From Micromonospora endolithica (GTDB lineage Bacteria > Actinomycetota > Actinomycetes > Mycobacteriales > Micromonosporaceae), in the NCBI RefSeq assembly GCF_003626595.1, contig NZ_RBAK01000015.1, positions 96,353 to 160,352 of the forward strand: a stretch of DNA of 64,000 bases, written 5' to 3'. The notes under the pieces were generated by a model, which did no database searches, was not told the origin of the DNA, and saw only the letters and a program-made list of their open reading frames with translations. Position numbers and translations under genes: made by a program. The number at the start of each line of letters is the position of its first letter. Position 1 is the stretch's first letter. Below, piece by piece: positions 26,797 through 34,788 of this stretch.

Positions 26797-27627
26797 ATGG
26801 GGCGGGGACCGGTGGCGTTCGTGCTCGGGGGCGGCGGCGTCCTCGGCGCGGTCGAGGTGGGCATGCTGCGTGCCCTGTTCCGCGCCGGGATCCGGCCCGA
26901 CCTGGTGATCGGCACGTCGATCGGCGCGGTCAACGGCGCGCTGGTCGCCGCCGACCCCACCGAGGCGGTGACCGACCGCCTGGTGCGGCTCTGGGCCTCG
27001 CCGGAGGCGAGCGAGGTGTACGGCGACTCGGTGGCCCGGCAGGTGCGGCGGTTCGCCGCCCGTACCCACCTGCACTCGCCCCGCCCGTTGCGCAGGCTGT
27101 TGGAGAACGAGCTGGGCGCGGAGACCACCTTCGCCGACCTGCGGGTGCCGTTCCGCTGCTGCGCGGCCAACATCGAGCGCGCCGCCGAGCACTGGTTCGA
27201 CACCGGGCCGCTGGTCCCGGCCGTACTGGCCAGCGCCTCCGTGCCGGGCCTGCTGCCGCCGGCCCGGATCGGGGACCTGCACTACATCGACGGAGGGATC
27301 GTCAACTCGATCCCGATCGGCGAGGCGGTCGCCGTCGGCGCGGAGCGCATCTTCGTACTCCAGGTGGGTCGGATCGAGAGGGCGCTGACCCCGCCCAAGC
27401 GGCCGTGGGAGATCGCCCAGGTCGCGTTCGAGATCGCCCGCCGGCACCGGTTCGCCCGGGAGCTGGCCGCGCTGCCCGACGGGGTGGAGGTGCACGTGCT
27501 GCCGACCGGTGGCCTGGAACCGCGCGACGACACGCCCTGGGCCTACCGGGACATGGCGGCGGTGGGCCGCCGGATCAGCCGCGCCTACACCGCCTCCCGG
27601 CACTACCTCGCGCAGCTGGACCACTGA
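26797..27627 (+). CDS. Patatin-like phospholipase
   Basis: Predicted lipid acyl hydrolase of 276 aa using a Ser-Asp dyad. The oxyanion loop is FVLGGGGVLGAVEVGML, the nucleophile elbow IGTSIGAVNG (G-x-S-x-G), and the catalytic Asp is in YIDGGIVNSIPI (DGG). Length and layout match the bacterial RssA-type patatins. Two nearby ATGs exist (26788, 26797); AGGA spacing favours 26797, giving MGRGPVAFVLGGGG. Its stop shares bases with the start of an acyltransferase gene (TGATG), so deacylation and reacylation activities may be coupled. The STPK gene is divergent, about 120 bp away. Confidence 0.9.
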   Translation: MGRGPVAFVLGGGGVLGAVEVGMLRALFRAGIRPDLVIGTSIGAVNGALVAADPTEAVTDRLVRLWASPEASEVYGDSVARQVRRFAARTHLHSPRPLRRLLENELGAETTFADLRVPFRCCAANIERAAEHWFDTGPLVPAVLASASVPGLLPPARIGDLHYIDGGIVNSIPIGEAVAVGAERIFVLQVGRIERALTPPKRPWEIAQVAFEIARRHRFARELAALPDGVEVHVLPTGGLEPRDDTPWAYRDMAAVGRRISRAYTASRHYLAQLDH

Positions 27628-28643
27628 TGCCGCTGCCTCCACGGTGGCTGCGTCGGCTGGTCCTCGCCCCCGGGGTGGTGCTGCTCGCCGTGACGGTGGT
27701 GACGACCGTCCCGGTGTGGGTGCTGCTGGCGTTGGTCGCCTCCCCGTTCGTGCCCGGGCACCTGCGACCGCTGCGGGTGCTCTGGCTCGCCGCCGTCTAC
27801 CTGATCTGGGACGCGGCGGCGCTGCTCGCGCTGTTCGTCCTCTGGGTCGCCGCCGGTTTCGGCTGGCGGGTACGCTCGCCGGCCTTCCAGCGGGCGCACT
27901 ACGTGCTGGCCGGCTGGTTCCTGCGGGTGCTGTTCTGGCAGTCCCGGTGGACGCTGCGGCTGCGCATCGACGTGGTCGGCACCGACCCGGACACCGCGCT
28001 GCCCGGACGGCCGGAGCTGGTGCTCTGCCGGCACGCCGGCCCGGGTGACTCGTTCATCCTGATCCACGCGCTGGTCAACTGGTTCCGGCGGGAACCGCGG
28101 ATCGTGCTGAAGGACAGCCTCCAGTGGGATCCGGCGATCGACGTGCTGCTCAACCGGCTGCCGACCCGTTTCCTCGCGCCGGGTCCGGACGGCAAGGGCT
28201 CGGTGACCGAGCAGATCGGGCACCTCGCCACCGGGCTGGACGACGACGACGCGTTCGTGATCTTCCCGGAGGGCGGCAACTTCACCCCGAAGCGCCGCGT
28301 CCGGGCGATCGCCCGGCTGCGGTCGCGCGGTCTGGAACGCATGGCGCGGCGTGCCGAACGGATGCGGCACGTGCTCGCCCCGCAGCCCGGTGGGCTGCTC
28401 GCCGCCCTGGACGCGGCACCCGACGCCGGGGTCATCTTCGTGGCCCACACCGGGTTGGACAGGCTGCTCACCGTCGCCGACGTGTGGCGTGAGCTGCCGA
28501 TGGACAAGCGGATCGTGATGCGGTTCTGGTCGGTGCCGCCGGAGGACGTACCCACCGGCCGGCAGGAGCGCATCGACTGGCTCTTCGACTGGTGGGGTCG
28601 GATCGACGAGTGGATCGCGGCCAATCGCCAGAACGCCGCGTAG
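27627..28643 (+). CDS. Membrane-associated LPLAT-type acyltransferase
   Basis: A 338-aa protein with three N-terminal hydrophobic segments (LVLAPGVVLLAVTVVTTVPVW, LVASPFVPG, VLWLAAVYLIWDAAALLALFVLWVAAGF). The glycerolipid acyltransferase core shows the H-x4-D motif CRHAGPGDSF, RIVLKDSLQWDPAIDVLLNRL and the block FVIFPEGGNFTPKRR. The usual P of the last LPLAT block is replaced by IFVAHTGLD. Lysophospholipid reacylation is inferred from the family and from its overlap with the patatin gene. The stop is followed nine bases later by cutA, so the three genes probably form an operon. Confidence 0.82.
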   Translation: MPLPPRWLRRLVLAPGVVLLAVTVVTTVPVWVLLALVASPFVPGHLRPLRVLWLAAVYLIWDAAALLALFVLWVAAGFGWRVRSPAFQRAHYVLAGWFLRVLFWQSRWTLRLRIDVVGTDPDTALPGRPELVLCRHAGPGDSFILIHALVNWFRREPRIVLKDSLQWDPAIDVLLNRLPTRFLAPGPDGKGSVTEQIGHLATGLDDDDAFVIFPEGGNFTPKRRVRAIARLRSRGLERMARRAERMRHVLAPQPGGLLAALDAAPDAGVIFVAHTGLDRLLTVADVWRELPMDKRIVMRFWSVPPEDVPTGRQERIDWLFDWWGRIDEWIAANRQNAA

Positions 28644-28652
28644 GGTGCGGGC

Positions 28653-28973
28653 GTGGACCAGATCTGCGTCGTGACGACGGTGGTGGACGCGCGGTCGGTG
28701 GCCGACGTGCTGGCGGCGGCGGCGGTCGCCGGGCGGCTCGCCGCCTGCGCACAGGTGGGCGGCCAGGTGGACAGCACCTACTGGTGGCAGTCGAACATGG
28801 AGACCAGCACCGAGTGGGAGGTGCGGTTCAAGACCGCCCCGGACCGGGTGGCCGCCCTGGTGGAGCAGATCCGGGCCAACCACCCGTACGAGGTGCCGGA
28901 GGTCCTGGTGACCCGGGTGGACAGTGGCAACCCGGACTACACCGCCTGGGTGCACGAGCACACCCGGGCCTGA
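28653..28973 (+). CDS. cutA: CutA-type divalent cation tolerance protein
   Basis: A 106-aa protein of the CutA1 family, a trimeric ferredoxin-fold protein linked to metal tolerance whose precise role is unsettled. Family features are VVTTVVDARSVADVL, LAACAQVGGQVDSTYWWQ, EWEVRFKTA, and IRANHPYEVPEVLVTRVDSGNPDYTAWV. Length and these blocks match the family closely. Start is the GTG at 28653, nine bases after the acyltransferase stop. Confidence 0.93.
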   Translation: MDQICVVTTVVDARSVADVLAAAAVAGRLAACAQVGGQVDSTYWWQSNMETSTEWEVRFKTAPDRVAALVEQIRANHPYEVPEVLVTRVDSGNPDYTAWVHEHTRA

Positions 28974-28979
28974 CCCGTT

Positions 28980-29046
28980 CATGATCGGATACGCCTGACC
29001 CACTCGACACGCCGGTACGGATGCTGCCCAGCCGTATCCGATCATG
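28980..29046. repeat. Long inverted repeat CATGATCGGATACG
   Basis: Perfect 14-nt arms at 28980-28993 and 29033-29046 enclose a 39-nt loop. The design (TGATC-containing arms and a roughly 40-nt loop) resembles that at 9384-9455. It follows cutA and may terminate that operon. Confidence 0.7.
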
Positions 29047-29122
29047 CCCGACCCGAGGGCGCGGCCCCAGCCTAGGTACGCGCACTCTGGTCGGGTGATT
29101 CTCGAGGCCCGAGGATGACCGC

Positions 29123-32100
29123 GTGGAGAACTCGGCCTACCCCTGTCCCGCCTGCGGCGCCCCCGCTGACCTCGGCCGTGGCTGCTCCGGCTGCGGCCGT
29201 CCGCCGTACCCGCCCGCGGCCGAGGTGCTTGCTCTCGACCGGGAGATCGGTGTGTTGACCGGGGAGGTCGAGCGGGCCCGGCGGACGTACGTGGCACTGA
29301 TCGACCGGTTGAACGCCGCCCGGCGGCACCGCGCGGAGGTGGCCGCCGCGGTGCGGGCGGAGTTCCCCGCGCCGGTCCCGGTGCCGGTGCGGATTCCGGG
29401 CCCGGCGGCGCATGCGGCCCCTGCGCCCCCGCCGGCCGGCTCGGCGGCGGCCGGCGGCGCGGAGACCTCGACCCGGACCGTGCAGGGCCTGCTGTTCGTC
29501 CTCGGGGGACTGTTGCTCGGCACCGCCGCCGTGGTCTTCACGGCGGTGGCCTGGGCGAGCGTGGGGCTCGCCGGCCGGGCGCTGATCCTGCTCGCCTTCA
29601 CCGCCCTCTTCCTCGCCGTGCCGCTGCCGCTGCTGCGGCGGAGCCTGCGGGGCACCGCGGAGACCATCGCCGCGGTGGGGCTGCTGCTGGTGCTCCTCGA
29701 CGGGTACGCCGCCTGGACGGTGGACCTGGGCGGGGTGGCCGGGTGGCCCGGCACGCGGTACGTCGCGCTGGTCGGGGGGGCCGGCGCGGCGGTCGCGGCC
29801 GGGTACGCCCGGCTCACCCGGCTGACCGGGCCGTGGTGCGCGGCGCTGATCCTGGCGCAGCCGGTGCTGCCGCTGCTGGCCGTGGAGGCGCGGCCGGGGG
29901 CGGCCGGCTGGACGGTGGCGCTGGTCGGGGTGGCGCTGGTCGACCTCGCGGTGCTGGCCGTGCTGCGCGGCCGGGGGGACAGCGCGGGGATCGCGGCCGG
30001 CCGGGCGGTGGCGTGGCTCGGGTTCGCCGCCGCGCTCGTCGCGGCGGCGGCCTGCGCGCTGGTGCCGCTCGCGGCGGGCCGGGCGGGCGGCACGCCGCTC
30101 CTGGCCGGGGTGCCACTGCTGCTGGTCGCGTCGACGTTGTTCGGCGCGGCGCTGCTCGTCGGAACGGGGCCGATGCGGGAGGCGGCCGGCGGTCTGCTGG
30201 TGCCGGTGCTGGCGGCGGCGCTCGTCCGGCCGGCGGGCGCGACGACGCCGTCGCTGGTGCTGCTCTCGGCGGGGCTGGTCGCGGTGGCGGCGGCCGGAGC
30301 GGTGGGGCTGGTCCCGGCCGGGTGGCGGGCCGGTCCCAGGGTGGGGGCGCTGGTCGTGGCGGGCGGGTCGGCGCTGGTCAGCACGTTGACCACGGTCGGA
30401 CTGGCCGTCGCGGTGCTCGGCCGGTCGCTGCCGCCGTGGCGGGGCGCCGCCGCCGGTCCGGCGCTCGGGTGGGGTTGGCAGCTTCCGGTCGCGGTGGCCC
30501 TGTCGGCGGTGGCCTGCGGGTTGCTGCTGCCCCGGCCGGTCCGACCGGTGGTGGCGGTGCTGGGGGGTGCGCTGACCGCGTTCGCACTGCCCGCCCTGGG
30601 TGCCACGCCGTGGCCGGCGGTGGTCGCCGTCGACCTGGTGGTGGGGGCGGCGCTGCTGGGGGTGGCGGTCGTCCGCCCCGCGGACCGGTGGCGGGTGGGC
30701 GCGGCGGCGGTCGCCGGCGCGGCGCTGCTGGGCCACGGCCTGCTGGTGGCGCTGGCCGACCCGGCCGGGTTGCTGGCGGCGCTCGCGGTGGTGCTGGCCG
30801 TCGGGGTGGCGGTCGCCGCCGCCGGCCGCCGGGGCAGCGCCGGCCAGCGCGCGGTGGGTGGGGTGGCGCTCGCCGCCGCGCTGCTCGCGGTGCCGGCGGT
30901 CACCGCCGTCGCCACCTTCGCCGCCGGGTCGCCGGCCTGGTGGCAGGCGCGGGCCGCGCTGATCGTCGTCGCGCTGCTGCCGGTCGGCCTGTGGGCGGTC
31001 CGCCGGCACTGGCCGGACCTGACCGGGTACGCGGCGTCCGCACTCGCCGTGGCGGTGCCGGTGGTGGCCGGTGCCGTGCTGCTCGCACCGGCGGACGAAC
31101 CGGCGGTGCTCTACGGCGCGGTGGCGGTGCTGGTGGTCGCCCTCGGTGAGGCGGCCGCGCGGCGGAGCGGTCCGCTGCGGGTGATCGGGACCGGGTTGCT
31201 GGTGGTGACGTCGGTCGCCGCCGCGCCGGCGACGGTGGTGGCGCTGGTCGCCCCGTACGGCCGGGTGCCGTCGCCCTGGTCCGGTGCGCCGGCGCCGGTG
31301 TCCACGCCGGGTGGGTGGCCGCCGGGGGTGGCCCTGCTGGCCCTGGCGCTCGCCGCGACGGTGATCGGGCTGGCCGGCCGTACCGCACGCGCCGACGTCG
31401 GTGCCGCCGGCCGGACCGACGGACCGGTGGGGCAGACGCGGGAGGTGACCGCCCCGGCCGCCGTGGCGACGGTGTTCGCGGCGCTGGCGGTGCCGGTGCT
31501 CCTGACGGCCGCGGGCGCGCCCTGGCCGGTGGTGCCGGCCGGGACACTCCTGGTCGGGGTCGGCGCGGTGCTGGCCACCGTGTTCGCCGCACCCCGGCCG
31601 CCGCTCGGCCCGGTCGCGGCGGCGCTCGGACTGACCTTCGCCGCCTCCGGGCTGCTCGGCGCCACGGCGACCCGGTCCGGCACCCTCGCCGCCCTGGGGC
31701 TCCTGCTGGCGGCGGCGGTGACCACCGTCGCGGCCGGCCGGTCGGCCGGGGTGCGGCTCGCCGGCTGCCTCGTCGCGGTCGGCGCGGCGACCGGGTTCGC
31801 GGTCACCGCCGGGCTGGCCGCCGGCCTGCCGCCGAGGGGGGCGGCGTTCGGGGTGCTGGCCGTGGCCGCCCTCACGATGGCCGTGGCGGCCGTCCTCGCG
31901 CCCCGGGTCGGCCCGCCGGTGGCCCGGGCGCTGGACGCCGCCGCGCAGGCGGTGGCCCTGCTCGCCCTCCTGCTCACGGTCGACGCCACCCGGTACGCGG
32001 CGACGGTCTGCGTCCTGTGGGGCGCCGCCGTGGCGGTACGGGCGCTGCGCCGGGCCGAACCGGCCGGTCGGCGCTGGGCGTTCGTCGCGGTCGCCGGGGG

Positions 32101-32578
32101 CAGCGAGCTGTTCGGCGCCTGGCTGCTGCTGGTGGCCGGCGGCGTGACGCTGCTGGAGGCGTACACCGTGCCGGCGGCGACCCTGGCACTCGCGGCGGGC
32201 CTGGTGGCGCTGCGGACCCGACCCGGGCTGACCAGCTGGCTGGCGCTCGGGCCGGGACTCGCCGCCGCGCTGCTGCCCAGCCTCGCGTTGGTGCTGGGGG
32301 CGCCCGACGCGCAGCCGTGGCGACGGCTGCTGCTCGGCACCGCCGCGCTGGGGACGGTGCTGCTCGGGTCGACCCGCCGCTGGCAGGCCCCGGTGGTCCT
32401 GGGCAGCGTCACGCTCGCCCCGCTCGCGCTGTACGAACTGGCCCGGGGCTGGGACCTGCTGCCCCGGTGGATCTTTCTGGCGCTGGGCGGCCTGGCGTTG
32501 ATCGGGCTGGCCGCGACCTACGAGCGGCGGCGGCGGGACCTGACCCGGCTGCGGGCGGCCGTCGGCCGGATGGGCTGA
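29123..32578 (+). CDS. Large polytopic membrane protein with N-terminal zinc ribbon (SCO7613-like)
   Basis: A 1151-aa integral membrane protein. Residues 1-35 form a zinc-ribbon-like segment (CPACGAPADLGRGCSGCGRPP). A helical stretch (ALDREIGVLTGEVERARRTY) and an Ala/Pro linker follow. From about residue 125 to the end there are some 30 hydrophobic segments rich in Leu, Ala, Val and Gly. Large proteins of this kind are annotated in actinomycetes as SCO7613 C-terminal-domain membrane proteins; function unknown. Start at GTG 29123 with GAGG upstream. The hydrophobic codon bias makes the opposite strand an artificially long open frame, which is not a gene. Confidence 0.8.
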   Translation: MENSAYPCPACGAPADLGRGCSGCGRPPYPPAAEVLALDREIGVLTGEVERARRTYVALIDRLNAARRHRAEVAAAVRAEFPAPVPVPVRIPGPAAHAAPAPPPAGSAAAGGAETSTRTVQGLLFVLGGLLLGTAAVVFTAVAWASVGLAGRALILLAFTALFLAVPLPLLRRSLRGTAETIAAVGLLLVLLDGYAAWTVDLGGVAGWPGTRYVALVGGAGAAVAAGYARLTRLTGPWCAALILAQPVLPLLAVEARPGAAGWTVALVGVALVDLAVLAVLRGRGDSAGIAAGRAVAWLGFAAALVAAAACALVPLAAGRAGGTPLLAGVPLLLVASTLFGAALLVGTGPMREAAGGLLVPVLAAALVRPAGATTPSLVLLSAGLVAVAAAGAVGLVPAGWRAGPRVGALVVAGGSALVSTLTTVGLAVAVLGRSLPPWRGAAAGPALGWGWQLPVAVALSAVACGLLLPRPVRPVVAVLGGALTAFALPALGATPWPAVVAVDLVVGAALLGVAVVRPADRWRVGAAAVAGAALLGHGLLVALADPAGLLAALAVVLAVGVAVAAAGRRGSAGQRAVGGVALAAALLAVPAVTAVATFAAGSPAWWQARAALIVVALLPVGLWAVRRHWPDLTGYAASALAVAVPVVAGAVLLAPADEPAVLYGAVAVLVVALGEAAARRSGPLRVIGTGLLVVTSVAAAPATVVALVAPYGRVPSPWSGAPAPVSTPGGWPPGVALLALALAATVIGLAGRTARADVGAAGRTDGPVGQTREVTAPAAVATVFAALAVPVLLTAAGAPWPVVPAGTLLVGVGAVLATVFAAPRPPLGPVAAALGLTFAASGLLGATATRSGTLAALGLLLAAAVTTVAAGRSAGVRLAGCLVAVGAATGFAVTAGLAAGLPPRGAAFGVLAVAALTMAVAAVLAPRVGPPVARALDAAAQAVALLALLLTVDATRYAATVCVLWGAAVAVRALRRAEPAGRRWAFVAVAGGSELFGAWLLLVAGGVTLLEAYTVPAATLALAAGLVALRTRPGLTSWLALGPGLAAALLPSLALVLGAPDAQPWRRLLLGTAALGTVLLGSTRRWQAPVVLGSVTLAPLALYELARGWDLLPRWIFLALGGLALIGLAATYERRRRDLTRLRAAVGRMG

Positions 32579-32580
32579 CG

Positions 32581-32655
32581 GTAGGGCGAACCCTACGCGG
32601 AGTTCGGGGGTGAGCTGGATCATTATCCGCCCGGACAATGGGTAACTTCGGTTAC
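32581..32655. promoter_or_regulatory. Three dyads between the large membrane protein and the desaturase
   Basis: In order: GTAGGG-CGAA-CCCTAC (32581-32596), a probable short terminator; an imperfect 20-bp palindrome CATTATCCGCCCGGACAATG (32621-32640), operator-like; and GTAAC-TTCG-GTTAC (32642-32655), a UUCG tetraloop hairpin if transcribed. Together they suggest regulated expression of the desaturase gene, but no regulator is identified. Confidence 0.5.
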
Positions 32656-32702
32656 GGAGCGTGCCGGGTGGCGCGCCGAGGGCCAAGGACCGGGAGTCGG
32701 GC

Positions 32703-33755
32703 ATGACACGTTCACTGGTGGCGGAGCCTCCGGCACGACGCGGGAGCGACTACTCCGAGCTGTCCCGCCGAATCCGCGCCGCCGGGCTGCTGACCCGCCG
32801 ACCGGGTCGGTACCTGACCCGGATCGTCCTCACCTTCGGCGTCTGGCTCGCCGTCTGGGCGGTGGTCGTCCAGGTCGGCGACTCGTGGCTGCAGGTCGGC
32901 CTGGCCGCGGTGCTGGCCGTGGCCACCACCCAGGTCGCGTTCCTCGGACACGACGCCGGGCACCGGCAGATGTTCCGCCGACGCGGGCCCAGTGAACTGG
33001 TCGGCCTGGTCGCCGGCAACCTGGCCGTCGGGCTCAGCTACGGCTGGTGGGTGGACAAGCACAACCGGCACCACGCCAACCCGAACCACGCCGACTCCGA
33101 CCCGGACGTGGGGGCGGGCGCGCTGGTCTGGACGTACGAGCAGGCGAGCGCGACCCGCGGCCTCGGCCGGTGGGTGGCCCGCCGGCAGGCGTGGTTCTTC
33201 TTCCCGATGCTGCTGCTGGAGGGCCTCAACCTGCACGTGGCGAGCCTGCGGGCGGTGTTCGGCCGGGCACCGGGCGGCGGGTTCGTGACGCCGATGCGGC
33301 ACCGGGCCGTCGAGGCGCTGCTGCTGGTCGTGCACACCGGGGCGTACGCGGGGGTGCTGCTGGTGACCATGTCGCCGCTGAAGGCGCTGGCCTTCGCCGC
33401 CGTGCACCAGGGGCTGTGGGGGCTCTACATGGGGTGCGCGTTCGCCCCGAACCACAAGGGCATGCCGATGCCGGACGGCGACGACGACCTGGACTTCCTG
33501 CGCAAGCAGGTGCTCACCGCCCGCAATGTCCGGGGCAGCCGGTTCGTCGACGCCGCGCTCGGCGGGCTCAACCTCCAGATCGAGCACCACCTCTTCCCGA
33601 ACATGCCCCGGGGGAACCTCCGCCGGGCCCGGCCGATCGTGCGGGCCTACTGCGCGGAGCAGGGCGTCCCGTACGCGGAGACCGGGCTGATCGACTCGTA
33701 CCGGCAGGCGTTGGCGCACCTGCACGAGGTGGGGCGACCGCTGCGCGGGCGGTGA
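32703..33755 (+). CDS. Fatty acid desaturase (membrane, di-iron)
   Basis: Introduces a double bond into acyl chains using a di-iron centre. The 350-aa product has the three histidine boxes HDAGH, HNRHH and QIEHH in the expected order and four or more hydrophobic segments (IVLTFGVWLAVWAVVVQV, VGLAAVLAVATTQVAFL, ALLLVVHTGAYAGVLLV). The third box context (LNLQIEHHLFPNMPRGNL) is typical of the actinobacterial DesA3-like/delta family. The ATG at 32703 has GGGAG upstream. A perfect 12-bp hairpin overlaps the stop (33749-33779). Membrane-fluidity control is the likely role. Confidence 0.92.
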   Translation: MTRSLVAEPPARRGSDYSELSRRIRAAGLLTRRPGRYLTRIVLTFGVWLAVWAVVVQVGDSWLQVGLAAVLAVATTQVAFLGHDAGHRQMFRRRGPSELVGLVAGNLAVGLSYGWWVDKHNRHHANPNHADSDPDVGAGALVWTYEQASATRGLGRWVARRQAWFFFPMLLLEGLNLHVASLRAVFGRAPGGGFVTPMRHRAVEALLLVVHTGAYAGVLLVTMSPLKALAFAAVHQGLWGLYMGCAFAPNHKGMPMPDGDDDLDFLRKQVLTARNVRGSRFVDAALGGLNLQIEHHLFPNMPRGNLRRARPIVRAYCAEQGVPYAETGLIDSYRQALAHLHEVGRPLRGR

Positions 33756-33779
33756 CCCCGGCGAGCGCGGGGTCACCGC
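33749..33779 (+). terminator. Terminator overlapping the desaturase stop codon
   Basis: Twelve-base arms 33749-33760 and 33768-33779 form a perfect stem with a seven-base loop. The desaturase TGA lies in the 5' arm. The convergent lipoprotein gene ends 19 bases further on. Confidence 0.65.
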
Positions 33780-33797
33780 CCGATCGGGCGTGGTCGC

Positions 33798-34568
33798 TCA
33801 GCCGGCGAAGGTGTCCAGAAGTTCGGTCGGCATCTCCTGGACCTCACTCGCCGGCGGCGTCCGCACCGTCACCGGGGTGCCGAAGTCCGCGTACCGGGTG
33901 CTCATCTTGCCGAAGCTCTCCACCAGGGTGCTGGTGTCGACGACCAGTTCGGTGAGCCGGCCCTCGGCGTCGACCGTGGCGGTGAACGGGACGGCCTTCG
34001 CCTTGTCGCCGAACGCGGCGATGTCCTTGTCGTCCGCCATCGTCCTGGTGTAGTCGAGCGTGCCGGCGTAACCGCCCGCCGCCGTCCGCTCCACCGCGAC
34101 GACGCTGTTCACCAGCTTGTTGACCCCGCCCGGGTCCCCGTCGGGCATGAAGTTGAACGGGCTGTCCTTGCTGACCTTGCGCATGTCCAGGTGCATCCAC
34201 TTGTCCGACGAGGACTGCTGGGCGAGCAGCCCGCCGCTCATCTTCAGGTAGACGTCGTCACCGGTGGAGAGCACCTGGAACTTCCCCAGGGTGCCCATGT
34301 CGAGCGTCATGTCGGAGGTCTTCGTCGCCGGGTCCATGGTGCCGGATCCGTTGAGCAGGGCCGAGGTCATCGTCACCCGCATGCTCTGCTTGTTGAGCTG
34401 CTGAGCGGCGGCGGTCAGTTCGCCGAGCGCGTCCGCCGGGGCGGTGCTGGTCGGTGCCGCGGCGTCACCGCCAGGGCCGGCGTCGGTCGTGGTGCCGCAA
34501 CCGGTGAGTCCGAGACCGAGTGCGGCGACGAGCGCGACCCCCGTGGTCGCCAGCCGTCGATGGATCAT
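33798..34568 (-). CDS. Secreted lipoprotein, LppX/LprAFG-like
   Basis: A 256-aa exported lipoprotein. The signal MIHRRLATTGVALVAALGLGLTGCGTT has the lipobox LTGC. The mature domain (ALGELTAAAQQLNKQSMRVTMTS, TLDMGTLGKFQVLSTGDDVYLKMSGG, DEKWMHLDM-like DKWMHLDMRKV, YAGTLDYTRTM) looks like the half-barrel lipid-carrier fold of LppX/LprG lipoproteins, which bind acylated lipids in mycobacteria. The ATG at 34568 has GAGGAG about ten bases upstream and puts the signal at the N-terminus; the open frame extends upstream without support. Single-gene unit. Ligand unknown. Confidence 0.75.
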   Translation of the reverse strand: MIHRRLATTGVALVAALGLGLTGCGTTTDAGPGGDAAAPTSTAPADALGELTAAAQQLNKQSMRVTMTSALLNGSGTMDPATKTSDMTLDMGTLGKFQVLSTGDDVYLKMSGGLLAQQSSSDKWMHLDMRKVSKDSPFNFMPDGDPGGVNKLVNSVVAVERTAAGGYAGTLDYTRTMADDKDIAAFGDKAKAVPFTATVDAEGRLTELVVDTSTLVESFGKMSTRYADFGTPVTVRTPPASEVQEMPTELLDTFAG

Positions 34569-34788
34569 GGGATGTCTGCTCCTCGTGAGGGGGCGGCCGA
34601 ATCGACACCGATCGGTCGGAGCCGGGCCGGGGGCCAGCCTAGCCACCCCGTTCCGGCCGCGCGTCCGGTTATCGCGGCCGACCTCCGGCGAGCCGACCGG
34701 GTCGGCACGCCAGCGCTGGTAGGCGCGGTGCCGGTACCCCCCGGTAGGGTCTGGCACGTCGGATCGAGGATGTGGTGGGGAGCGCTCG

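Noticed and set aside
29072..32704. 1210-aa open frame on the minus strand
   Set aside because: Shadow of the large membrane protein produced by its GC-rich hydrophobic codons; composed of Arg/Gly/Pro/Gln/His low-complexity sequence.
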